5,877 nucleotides of DNA from Chloroflexota bacterium (GCA_026390045.1 JAPLGR010000009.1:1-5877); one strand, 5' to 3'; numbered from the stretch's first letter, positions 1 through 5,877 are shown. A program made the numbers and translations. Notes: generated by a model from the sequence alone, not told the origin.

Positions 1-1068
1 GTCATCACCTATCCCACAGAGAGCGTTGTGCCGGCCGCGCGCCTGGAGCTGCGCTCGCGAGAAGTGAGCGCGGAGTCGAGCGTGCGGCTGGGCGTGCTCG
101 GCGCGGGCAATTTCGCCGCCGGCGTCCTCCTGCCGGTGCTGAAGCGCATTCAGGGCATTGAGCCTGTGGGAATCGCCTCGGGCACAGGGTTGAGTGCGGC
201 GACGGCCGGGCGGAAGTTCGGATTCCGCTACGTTGCCGGGAGCGAGAAGGAGATCCTGGCTGACCCGTCCATCAACACCGTCGCGATCCTGACGCGGCAC
301 GCCGCCCACGCGCGTCAGACAATCGCCGCGCTGCAGGCGGGAAAACATGTCTTCTGTGAGAAGCCTCTCGCCCTCACGCGTGAGGAGCTTGCGGACATCG
401 CCGCTGCTCTTCAAGCCTCGACTCGATTACTTGCCGTCGGCTACAACCGGCGCTTCGCCCCACTGGCGGTTGAGATGCGCAGCTTCCTGCGCGCCTCCAA
501 CGTGCCGTTGGCGGTTCACTATCGGGTGAACGCCGGCGTGCTTCCTGCCAATCACTGGCTGCACGATGCTGAGCAAGGCGGCGGGCGGCTGATTGGCGAA
601 GCCTGTCACTTCTTCGACTTCGTCACCTTCCTGGTGGGTGCACTGCCGACGCGCGTCTGGGCCTCAGGCCTGCCCGATGGAGATCAGTACCGCGAAGACA
701 ATGTCGTGATCGGGCTCGAGTATGGTGACGGCTCGGTCGGCACGGTCGCATACGTGGCATGCGGCGATCGCTCACTGCCGAAGGAGCGCGTGGAGGCGTT
801 TGGCGGGGGACGCGTCGCTGTGCTCGACGACTTCCGGTGCCTCGAAACCTACCATGCCGGCCGGCGTCAGATCCGGCGGACATGGCTCCGTCAGGACAAG
901 GGACATCGGGCCGAGTGGGAGGCCTTCGTGGCCGCGATCCGTTCCGGTGGACCGTCCCCGATCCCCTATGACCAGTTGATGGCCGCCAGCCTGACGGCAC
1001 TGGCCGCTGTGGACGCTCTGCGCACGCGCAAACCGGTCACGCTCGAGCCGCTCGGCCCGGCGCAATGA
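1..1068 (+). CDS. Gfo/Idh/MocA-family oxidoreductase, probably the C-terminal half of a bi-domain oxidoreductase (5'-truncated by window)
   Basis: The frame is open from the first base with no stop, so the gene very likely begins upstream; the GTG at 28 is only the first start-type codon inside the window. Numbering residues from that GTG, the NAD(P)-binding Rossmann motif LGAGNFA is at 24-30, the family EKP motif (catalytic-site lysine) at 111-113, GYNRRFAP at 138-145, YRVNAG at 165-170 and a GGGR..GE.CHFFD block at 184-197. This set, with a linker (VITYPTESV) before the Rossmann fold, matches my recollection of proteins that fuse a zinc-dependent alcohol dehydrogenase domain to a Gfo/Idh/MocA domain and occur in polysaccharide clusters. 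The likely role is NAD(P)-dependent oxidation or reduction of a sugar or sugar nucleotide in the cytoplasm; the substrate is unknown. The stop overlaps the next gene's ATG by 4 bases (ATGA). The family call is sure; the fusion is an inference because the N-terminal half is outside the window. Confidence 0.9.
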   Translation, partial: VITYPTESVVPAARLELRSREVSAESSVRLGVLGAGNFAAGVLLPVLKRIQGIEPVGIASGTGLSAATAGRKFGFRYVAGSEKEILADPSINTVAILTRHAAHARQTIAALQAGKHVFCEKPLALTREELADIAAALQASTRLLAVGYNRRFAPLAVEMRSFLRASNVPLAVHYRVNAGVLPANHWLHDAEQGGGRLIGEACHFFDFVTFLVGALPTRVWASGLPDGDQYREDNVVIGLEYGDGSVGTVAYVACGDRSLPKERVEAFGGGRVAVLDDFRCLETYHAGRRQIRRTWLRQDKGHRAEWEAFVAAIRSGGPSPIPYDQLMAASLTALAAVDALRTRKPVTLEPLGPAQ

Positions 1069-3242
1069 ACCGGCTGCAGACTGCCTACTACGCCGCGCGC
1101 GAATTGGGTCTCGGTCCTCTGGCGCGCTGGGTCCTCTACCAGTCCAAGCTGCGGAGCGGATGGATACGAGCGCGGACGCCAGTGACGTCCTGGGATAAGC
1201 CGCTGCTGGCGCGCGCCCTTCGGGAGGATTTCTCCGCTGAGCCGGAGGAGTATGCTGCCTACCGGAAGAGTCTTTCCGCTCCCTGCTTCTTCTTCGATCC
1301 CTTCGCTGACCTGTCGGGCGCGCTGAGCCATCCAGCCGAGGCGGTTGCCGAGGCCGATGACGTGCGAGACGGATGGTTTCGCTTGTTTGGCTTGCCGGCG
1401 GTCTGGCTGGGAACACCGCCTGACTGGTCGGCCCTCGCGCCGCTCTCCGATGACGCTCCTCCACCGTCCCTCGATCTCACCGAACACTGGACAGCGACAC
1501 CCACCGATCAGGTGCCCGGGGATATCAAGCTGCTGTGGGAGTTGTCGCGCTTCGGGTGGGTCTTCCCGATGGTGCGCGCGTATCGGGCAACGGGGAACCG
1601 AGCGTACGCGGAGGCGTGCTGGGACCTGATCCTCTCGTGGAGGCAAGCCAACAAGCCAAACGCCGGCGCCCACTGGGTCTCTGGCCAGGAGGTTGCGCTG
1701 CGGCTCATGGCGCTGACCTTCGCCTTCTACGGTCTGGCGCCGTGGCTGCACCGCAAGGCCACGCGGATCACGCGCCTGGCGACGATGATCCTGGCACACG
1801 CCGCGCGCATCCCGCCGACGCTTGACTACGCTCGCGCCCAACGCAACAACCACCTGCTTGTTGAGGGTGTGGGGCTGTACACGGCGGGCGTGCTGTTCCC
1901 TGAGATCGCGGCGGCGGCTGAGTGGCGGCGGACCGGGCGTAGTGCGCTGCTCCACGCGCTGCACACACAGGTCTTCCCTGACGGCGGCTACGTGCAGCAC
2001 TCGGCGAACTACCACCGCTTGGCGCTGCAGGCCGCCACCTGGGCTGCGAGCCTGGCGGAGCGAAACCATGAACCCCTACCGGACGAAGCACTGGGGTCCA
2101 TCCGACGACTTGTACGCGCTCTGAACGCACTTGTTGATCCGAATGACGGGAGGGCGCCGAACTTCGGCGCCAACGACGGCGCGCTCATTCTTCCCTTGAG
2201 CGATGGTGAGTTTGGCGACTTCCGCCCCGCGCTCCAGGCGGCATTGCGATTGGCCGATGGGCAAAACCTCTACCCTCGAGGCCCTTGGGATGAAACCTGC
2301 CTCTGGCTGGGAATCGGCGGCCCGACCAAGCCGGATCTACAGGAGCCCGCCGGGTTGGCCGGCCTTCCCGACGCCGGGCTCCATCTGCTGAGAGCTGGCG
2401 AGTCGCGCGGGATGCTGCGCTGTGCGCATTTCACCTCGAGGCCGGGACACTCTGACCAGCTGCACTTCGATCTGCGTTGCGGCCGCCAGCCGGTGGCGAT
2501 TGATGCCGGCACCTACCTGTACAACGCTGCGCCGCCCTGGGACAACTCACTAACTTGTGCCGCCGCCCACAACACGATCCTCGTCGACGGCCAGGAGCCG
2601 ATGCTCCGATCCGGGCGCTTCCTGTGGCTGGATTGGGCGCAGGGTCGCGTGCTTGGAAGGTGGCAATCGGCGGACGGGCGGCTTCAGGCGATCACCGCAG
2701 AGCATGACGGCTTCCATCGCCTCGGCATTATCCATCGCCGCACGGTGCTCCAGGTGTCGCCGAGTCTGTGGCTTGTCGTCGACGATGTCCTTGGAGGGGG
2801 TGAGCATTCGGCTCGCCTGGGATGGCTACTGGCCGACGGGCGATGGGGGTTCCGCCCCGGTCGTCTGAGCATTCGCCAGGACCGCTTGCGCGTGGACGTG
2901 TGGTTCGCCGCCCCGTCGGCTTCGGCGGCCCTCTACAAGGCAGGTGAGCTTGTGGCCGGGGACAACGCCGGCGGAGAAGAACAGATCAAGGGCTGGGCCG
3001 CGTGGAACTATGCCGATCGCCAGCCAGCCCTGCGCCTGGAAGTCGAATCGACGGGACCGTTGCCCCTGCGGCTGATCACCTGGCTCGCCATGGATGGAGC
3101 CGGCACCGGGGCCGTGGACCTGGAATGGCGCGCGCCGGGAGATGGCGTTTGTGCCGTGCGCCGCGCGGCCCTCGGCGCGTCCGTCCTGGATCTCAGCCGT
3201 GCACATCCTGATCATCCATCAAGCGTTCGCCGCGCTGGGTGA
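1065..3242 (+). CDS. Heparinase II/III-family protein (polysaccharide lyase fold), glycan-cluster type
   Basis: This 725-residue protein has an N-terminal alpha-helical toroid-like region (about 60-400, containing KLLWELSRFGWV at 155-166) and a C-terminal beta-sandwich heparinase II/III domain (about 435-640). Visible landmarks are NNH 261-263, NYH 315-317, GAND 368-371, GHSD 461-464, DAGTYLYN 480-487 and AHNTILVDG 501-509. N262, Y316 and H462 line up plausibly with the Asn-Tyr-His catalytic set of heparinase III, and the Asn-to-Tyr spacing of 54 residues equals what I recall for that enzyme. Family members cleave uronic-acid polysaccharides by beta-elimination. Here the N-terminus has no signal peptide and the gene sits in a biosynthetic operon, so it may act on a cytoplasmic or membrane-linked intermediate; that is inference. 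The ATG start overlaps the preceding stop by 4 bases, there is no clear Shine-Dalgarno, and translational coupling is likely. The 3' end overlaps the glycosyltransferase by 44 bases. Confidence 0.92.
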   Translation: MNRLQTAYYAARELGLGPLARWVLYQSKLRSGWIRARTPVTSWDKPLLARALREDFSAEPEEYAAYRKSLSAPCFFFDPFADLSGALSHPAEAVAEADDVRDGWFRLFGLPAVWLGTPPDWSALAPLSDDAPPPSLDLTEHWTATPTDQVPGDIKLLWELSRFGWVFPMVRAYRATGNRAYAEACWDLILSWRQANKPNAGAHWVSGQEVALRLMALTFAFYGLAPWLHRKATRITRLATMILAHAARIPPTLDYARAQRNNHLLVEGVGLYTAGVLFPEIAAAAEWRRTGRSALLHALHTQVFPDGGYVQHSANYHRLALQAATWAASLAERNHEPLPDEALGSIRRLVRALNALVDPNDGRAPNFGANDGALILPLSDGEFGDFRPALQAALRLADGQNLYPRGPWDETCLWLGIGGPTKPDLQEPAGLAGLPDAGLHLLRAGESRGMLRCAHFTSRPGHSDQLHFDLRCGRQPVAIDAGTYLYNAAPPWDNSLTCAAAHNTILVDGQEPMLRSGRFLWLDWAQGRVLGRWQSADGRLQAITAEHDGFHRLGIIHRRTVLQVSPSLWLVVDDVLGGGEHSARLGWLLADGRWGFRPGRLSIRQDRLRVDVWFAAPSASAALYKAGELVAGDNAGGEEQIKGWAAWNYADRQPALRLEVESTGPLPLRLITWLAMDGAGTGAVDLEWRAPGDGVCAVRRAALGASVLDLSRAHPDHPSSVRRAG

Positions 3243-4419
3243 GCCGGGCGGGACGCGGCACCACGAACTGGCGCGCTGGCTGGCGCGCCAGGGTCATCGA
3301 GTCACGATCCTCGCCGGCCAGGTGAGCTACCTGACCGGTGAGGCCGAAGCCGCGACGCCGGCCGAGTGGACCGACGATGCCGGTGTGCACATCCGGCGCT
3401 GCGCCACCTACCGCGCCTGGCACCGCTCGTTCTTCCACCGCGTGTTGAGTTTCCTGAGCTTCATGTTCTCGTCATTCGCCGCCGGCCTGCAGACGCGCAA
3501 CGTGGACGTCGTCTGGGGCACGACGCCGCCGCTGTTTCAGGGGGGCACGGCCTGGCTTCTGGCGCGACTGAAGGGTGCGGCCTTCGTCTTTGAGGTGCGC
3601 GATCTTTGGCCCGCGTTTGCCGTGGCGGTTGGCGTGCTGCGCAGTCGTCCTCTGATCGCACTGGCTGAAGCGTTCGAGCGGTTCCTCTACCGTCACGCCG
3701 ACCGGCTGTTGGTCAACTCGCCTGGGTACGTCGAGCATGTCCTGCAGCGCGGGGCCCGGCAGGTGGACCTTGTGCCGAACGGTGTGGACATCTCCATGTT
3801 CAACCCGGCGGCAAAAGGGGCTGCCTTCCGCAAGGCTCATGGCCTGCAGGGCAAGTTCATTGCCCTGTACGCCGGTGCGCTGGGTCTCTCGAATGACCTG
3901 GGCGTGGTCCTGAATGCAGCCGCGCTGCTGGAGCACGAGTCGGAGATTGCATTAGTCCTGCTGGGCGATGGCAGGGAACGCCAGGCGCTGGTGGCGCGCG
4001 CCCGAGCCCTCTGTCTGCCGAACCTGTGCTTCCTCCCAGCTGTCCCAAAGGAGGAGATGGATCAGGCGCTGGCCGCCGCTGATGCATGCATTGCCATCCT
4101 CAAGCCGCTGGACGTCTACAGGACGACCTACCCCAACAAAGTGTTCGACTACATGGCCGCTGGCCGACCGGTGATCCTGGCGATCGACGGTGTCATCCGC
4201 CAGCTGATCGAGGAGGCGGGGGCGGGCGTGTTTGTGCCGCCGGGGGATCCGGCCGCACTGGCCGCCGCCATCCGCACACTGGCGGCCAACCGCGCTGCGG
4301 GCCGCGCGATGGGACGCTCGGGGCGTGCCTACGTGGAACGGCACTTTGACCGAGGCTCACTTGCTCGCGGGCTCGAGCAGGTGATGCTCTGCGCGGCCGA
4401 GGACCGCAGGCGCCGATGA
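3199..4419 (+). CDS. Family 4 glycosyltransferase, WbuB-like
   Basis: This GT-B fold glycosyltransferase (406 residues) probably adds a sugar from a nucleotide donor to a lipid-linked intermediate at the inner face of the membrane. Numbering from the GTG at 3199, the N-terminal strand VHILIIHQ leads into the glycine-rich acceptor-side loop GEPGGTR (14-20). A hydrophobic stretch at about 79-98 may touch the membrane. EVRDLWP lies at 132-138, PNGVD at 193-197, YAGALG at 224-229, LLGDG at 254-258 and the donor-site block PNKVFDYMAAGRPV at 312-325. Asp replaces the glutamate usual in the FEYMAAG segment. The frame extends upstream to an ATG at 3094, but the added 35 residues are Pro/Arg-rich, precede the canonical first strand and lie inside the heparinase gene, so the GTG is preferred. 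No strong Shine-Dalgarno is visible. The end overlaps the next ATG by 4 bases (ATGA). Donor and acceptor sugars are unknown. Confidence 0.9.
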   Translation: MHILIIHQAFAALGEPGGTRHHELARWLARQGHRVTILAGQVSYLTGEAEAATPAEWTDDAGVHIRRCATYRAWHRSFFHRVLSFLSFMFSSFAAGLQTRNVDVVWGTTPPLFQGGTAWLLARLKGAAFVFEVRDLWPAFAVAVGVLRSRPLIALAEAFERFLYRHADRLLVNSPGYVEHVLQRGARQVDLVPNGVDISMFNPAAKGAAFRKAHGLQGKFIALYAGALGLSNDLGVVLNAAALLEHESEIALVLLGDGRERQALVARARALCLPNLCFLPAVPKEEMDQALAAADACIAILKPLDVYRTTYPNKVFDYMAAGRPVILAIDGVIRQLIEEAGAGVFVPPGDPAALAAAIRTLAANRAAGRAMGRSGRAYVERHFDRGSLARGLEQVMLCAAEDRRRR

Positions 4420-5060
4420 GCGCCGGGCTCTTCCCGGCTGGAGTCCCGAAGAGCAAGCGTGTCTTTGACCTGCTGCTGGCCATCCCCGGCGTGCTGGTGC
4501 TCAGCCCGCTGCTGGCCGGGCTAGCCATCCTGATCAGGCTGCGGCTCGGCCCGCCGGTCCTCTTCCTGCAGACACGCCCCGGCTACCGGGGGCAGCCATT
4601 CACGCTCTACAAGTTCCGCACGATGATGGATACCTGGGACAAGGATGGCCGCCTGCTGAGCGACGCCGAGCGCCTGACGGGCCTAGGCCGCTTCCTGCGC
4701 TCATTCAGCCTGGACGACCTGCCCAACGCGATCAACGTCCTGCGGGGAGAAATGAGCGTGGTGGTCCCGCGTCCCCTGCTCATTGAGTACCTCGATCGCT
4801 ACACAGCCGAGCAGGCGCGTCGCCATGACGTCCTTCCCGGCATCACGGGCTGGGCGCAGGTGAACGGTCGGAACGACCTGTCTTGGGAGGACAAGTTCCG
4901 CCTCGACGTCTGGTATGTGGATCATTGGTCGCTGGGGCTTGATATCAAGATCCTGGCGCTGACGGCATGGAAGGTCCTGCGGCGTGAAGGGATCACCCAG
5001 CCCGGGTTTGCCACCGCACAGGAGTTCCTGGGCACGGGCAGGGAGCCACCCCCGGGATAG
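4416..5060 (+). CDS. Membrane phosphoglycosyl transferase (bacterial sugar transferase), minimal PglC-like form
   Basis: This 214-residue protein belongs to the bacterial sugar transferase family, which moves a phosphosugar from a nucleotide sugar to undecaprenyl phosphate and so starts glycan assembly on the cytoplasmic membrane. It has only the catalytic core with one hydrophobic segment (about 15-40), like PglC and unlike WcaJ/WbaP, which carry extra N-terminal membrane helices. KRVFDLLLA opens the domain at 14-22; S30-P31 matches the kink of the re-entrant helix. FLQTRPGYRG is at 50-59, YKFRTM at 65-70, the active-site segment SLDDLPNAINVL at 98-109, PRPLL at 118-122, PGITGWAQVNGRND at 141-154 and DVWYVDHWSLGLD at 164-176. 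Two departures from the usual consensus are D101 where Glu normally completes the Asp-Glu dyad, and V117 where Gly normally precedes PRP. The ATG start is in a 4-base overlap with the previous stop. It ends the packed operon; 101 bases separate it from the next gene. Confidence 0.94.
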   Translation: MSAGLFPAGVPKSKRVFDLLLAIPGVLVLSPLLAGLAILIRLRLGPPVLFLQTRPGYRGQPFTLYKFRTMMDTWDKDGRLLSDAERLTGLGRFLRSFSLDDLPNAINVLRGEMSVVVPRPLLIEYLDRYTAEQARRHDVLPGITGWAQVNGRNDLSWEDKFRLDVWYVDHWSLGLDIKILALTAWKVLRREGITQPGFATAQEFLGTGREPPPG

Positions 5061-5082
5061 AACATGCGGTCGGATTCGGCAC

Positions 5083-5111
5083 TTGCCTGGAAGCCGGAAG
5101 GCGGGTAGTAT
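5083..5111 (+). promoter_or_regulatory. Candidate sigma70-type promoter
   Basis: TTGCCT at 5083-5088 and TAGTAT at 5106-5111 each match the -35 and -10 consensus at four of six positions and are separated by exactly 17 bases. Transcription would start near 5118, giving a leader of about 44 bases before the small gene's ATG at 5162. The pair lies in the only sizeable gap after the glycan operon. Matches this partial occur by chance, and the host's sigma factor preference is unknown, so this is tentative. Confidence 0.35.
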
Positions 5112-5148
5112 GCGTGAGTGGGGAACCGCCCGAGAACCTTGCACCGCC

Positions 5149-5155
5149 AAGGAGG
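5149..5155 (+). promoter_or_regulatory. Strong Shine-Dalgarno sequence that decides the small gene's start
   Basis: AAGGAGG is a full-strength anti-16S match, with 6 bases between it and the ATG at 5162. The in-frame ATG at 5156 abuts it with no spacer, and the in-frame GTG at 5114 lies upstream of it and would be upstream of the predicted transcription start. It is by far the best ribosome binding site in the window; the upstream operon genes have none comparable. Confidence 0.8.
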
Positions 5156-5161
5156 ATGGGA

Positions 5162-5347
5162 ATGAAGCCGGAGCTCAACTTCTACGACGTCAAGTCGCGC
5201 AGCAAGTTCGCCAGCGCCGAGTGGCGCATCGAGACCAAGGTCGCCAAGGGCAAGTCGCGCTACTTCGCGGTTGCCAAGGTGCCCAATGCCGCGCACGAAG
5301 CCTGGCTGATCGTCAAGGAAGAGTTCGCCAAGCAGCACACCGCCTGA
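5162..5347 (+). CDS. Small basic protein of unknown function (61 residues)
   Basis: I do not recognise a characterised family with confidence. The protein is 61 residues, rich in Lys/Arg, has no cysteine, no signal peptide and no membrane segment. It begins MKPELNFYDVKSRSKF, then has alternating short strands (WRIETKVAKG, SRYFAVAKV) and a C-terminal helix-like end (AWLIVKEEFAKQHTA). A compact beta-rich fold of cytoplasmic, perhaps nucleic-acid-associated, type would fit the charge, but that is speculation. Support for it being a real gene is the strong Shine-Dalgarno at ideal spacing, a candidate promoter 17-spacer pair just upstream, a GC hairpin just downstream, and a sensible non-repetitive amino acid composition. 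The same frame reads upstream to a GTG at 5114, giving 77 residues, but that start has no ribosome binding site. Nothing links it functionally to the glycan genes. Confidence 0.82.
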   Translation: MKPELNFYDVKSRSKFASAEWRIETKVAKGKSRYFAVAKVPNAAHEAWLIVKEEFAKQHTA

Positions 5348-5373
5348 TCGGCTCCTCCCACCGCATCCTTGTC

Positions 5374-5399
5374 CCGCCGCCCGGATAAGCGGGCGGCGG
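5374..5399 (+). terminator. GC-rich hairpin, possible intrinsic terminator
   Basis: CCGCCGCCCG at 5374-5383 pairs perfectly with CGGGCGGCGG at 5390-5399 around the 6-base loop GATAAG, 26 bases after the small gene's stop and before the E1 gene. A further GT/AC pairing at 5371-5372 and 5400-5401 is possible with one bulged base. The sequence after the stem (TGATTCCTTCC) is only moderately T-rich and has no clean U-tract, so termination may be partial, or the hairpin may serve as an mRNA 3' end or pausing signal. Confidence 0.6.
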
Positions 5400-5423
5400 A
5401 CTGATTCCTTCCCACGGACCGGA

Positions 5424-5877
5424 ATGAACCCGTGTGACGACCCCCTTGAGCTCTACCGGCGCATGCTCCTGATCAGGGGCTTTGAGGAGCGCGTGCTGGA
5501 TGGCTTCTCCCGGGGCTTGGTTTTCGGCACGACGCACACCGCGATCGGCCAGGAGGCCGACGCAGTTGGTGTGTTGAGCTGCTCCCAGCCCGGCGACGTG
5601 GTCGTCAGCAATCACCGCGGCCACGGTCATTTCCTTGCCTATGGCGGGCCGATGCAGGCACTTGCAGCCGAGATGATGGGGCGCCGCGGCGGCGTTTGTC
5701 GCGGCCGGGGCGGAAGCCAGCATCTGTATTGGCATGACTTCTACTCAAGCGGGATCCTGGGGGGCACCATCCCGCTGGCGGTGGGGATGGCGCTGGCAGA
5801 ACGCGAGCGCGGCAGACACAACATCGTGATCCCCTTCCTGCGCGACGGCACGCTGGGTGAGGGTGTGGTGTATGAGA
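5424..5877 (+). CDS. Thiamine-diphosphate-dependent dehydrogenase E1 component, alpha-type subunit (3'-truncated by window)
   Basis: The frame opens at an ATG at 5424 and runs off the right edge after 151 complete codons. The sequence follows the E1 alpha domain of 2-oxoacid/acetoin dehydrogenases: LYRRMLLIRGFEERV at 10-24, a HTAIGQEA block at 38-45, SNHRGHGHFLAYGG at 62-75, GRGGSQHL at 94-101, SSGILGGTIPLAVGMALA at 108-125 and the start of the thiamine-diphosphate/Mg2+ motif at 138-146. Such enzymes decarboxylate a 2-oxoacid and pass on the acyl or aldehyde unit, normally with a beta subunit and an E2 partner. The metal motif reads R-D-G instead of the canonical G-D-G: the Asp (D141) is kept but the first Gly is Arg140 (CGC at 5841-5843). 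Only a weak purine stretch (GGACCGGA) precedes the ATG. Whether a beta domain or subunit follows, and the substrate, cannot be seen. It follows a hairpin, so it may start its own unit. Confidence 0.88.
   Translation, partial: MNPCDDPLELYRRMLLIRGFEERVLDGFSRGLVFGTTHTAIGQEADAVGVLSCSQPGDVVVSNHRGHGHFLAYGGPMQALAAEMMGRRGGVCRGRGGSQHLYWHDFYSSGILGGTIPLAVGMALAERERGRHNIVIPFLRDGTLGEGVVYE

Noticed and set aside
772..1464. Minus-strand frame of 230 codons across the oxidoreductase/heparinase junction
   Set aside because: Composition is dominated by Arg, Ala and Pro, it covers two well-supported + strand genes, and no motif is visible; it is a shadow frame.
966..2069. Long minus-strand reading frame of 367 codons antisense to the heparinase gene
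   Set aside because: It lies opposite a frame with clear conserved heparinase motifs, its product is Arg/Pro/Gly-rich without recognisable domains, and long antisense frames are expected in G+C-rich DNA.
3094..3198. Upstream ATG start for the glycosyltransferase, adding 35 residues
   Set aside because: The extra residues precede the canonical first strand of the GT-B fold, look like out-of-frame heparinase sequence, and would increase the overlap to about 150 bases.
3280..3291. Perfect 12-base palindrome CTGGCGCGCCAG
   Set aside because: It sits inside the glycosyltransferase coding region in sequence rich in GCGC words, with no second copy noticed, and is readily explained by codon use.
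4048..4059. Internal AAAGGAGG followed by ATG inside the glycosyltransferase gene
   Set aside because: Only one base separates the Shine-Dalgarno-like sequence from the in-frame ATG, and it falls inside a continuous conserved domain, so an internal start is unlikely.
5114..5161. GTG start giving a 77-residue version of the small protein
   Set aside because: There is no ribosome binding site before it, and the strong AAGGAGG lies downstream, correctly spaced only for the ATG at 5162.
4922..5338. Minus-strand frame of 138 codons opposite the sugar transferase end and small gene
   Set aside because: It has no supporting ribosome binding site or motif and covers two + strand genes with better evidence, although its composition is less skewed than other shadows.
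5313..5735. Minus-strand frame of 140 codons opposite the E1 gene
   Set aside because: The + strand frame carries clear E1 alpha motifs over the same bases, and this frame also runs across the hairpin; it has no recognisable domain.

Overview
The window is G+C-rich bacterial DNA (roughly two thirds G+C by eye). It is densely coding, with every supported gene on the + strand. I cannot name the organism from sequence alone. The high G+C and the operon style fit many environmental bacteria; Chloroflexota or a similar uncultured lineage is a guess I hold weakly. No tRNA, rRNA, CRISPR array or insertion sequence was found.

Positions 1-5060 form one tightly packed polysaccharide or glycan biosynthesis operon of four genes. 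They are (1) the C-terminal Gfo/Idh/MocA half of what looks like a bi-domain oxidoreductase, cut by the left edge; (2) a 725-residue heparinase II/III-family protein; (3) a WbuB-like family 4 glycosyltransferase, best started at the GTG at 3199; and (4) a minimal PglC-like membrane phosphoglycosyl transferase (sugar transferase). Two junctions are 4-base ATGA overlaps and one is a 44-base overlap, so translational coupling is likely. The presumed logic is that the transferase puts the first phosphosugar on undecaprenyl phosphate, the glycosyltransferase extends it, and the oxidoreductase and heparinase-like protein make or modify a sugar. The final product cannot be told from the window.

Positions 5061-5423 hold a short intergenic stretch with a candidate sigma70-type promoter, then a 61-residue basic protein of unknown function with a strong Shine-Dalgarno sequence, then a perfect 10-bp GC hairpin that may be a terminator. 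From 5424 to the right edge runs the start of a thiamine-diphosphate-dependent E1 dehydrogenase alpha-type subunit. It may be a separate transcription unit or a further member of the glycan locus.

The most notable points are key-motif substitutions in two enzymes: Asp-Asp in place of the usual Asp-Glu dyad of the phosphoglycosyl transferase, and Arg-Asp-Gly in place of Gly-Asp-Gly in the E1 protein. Also notable are a heparinase-family protein without a signal peptide but with an apparently intact active site, and the orphan small gene.
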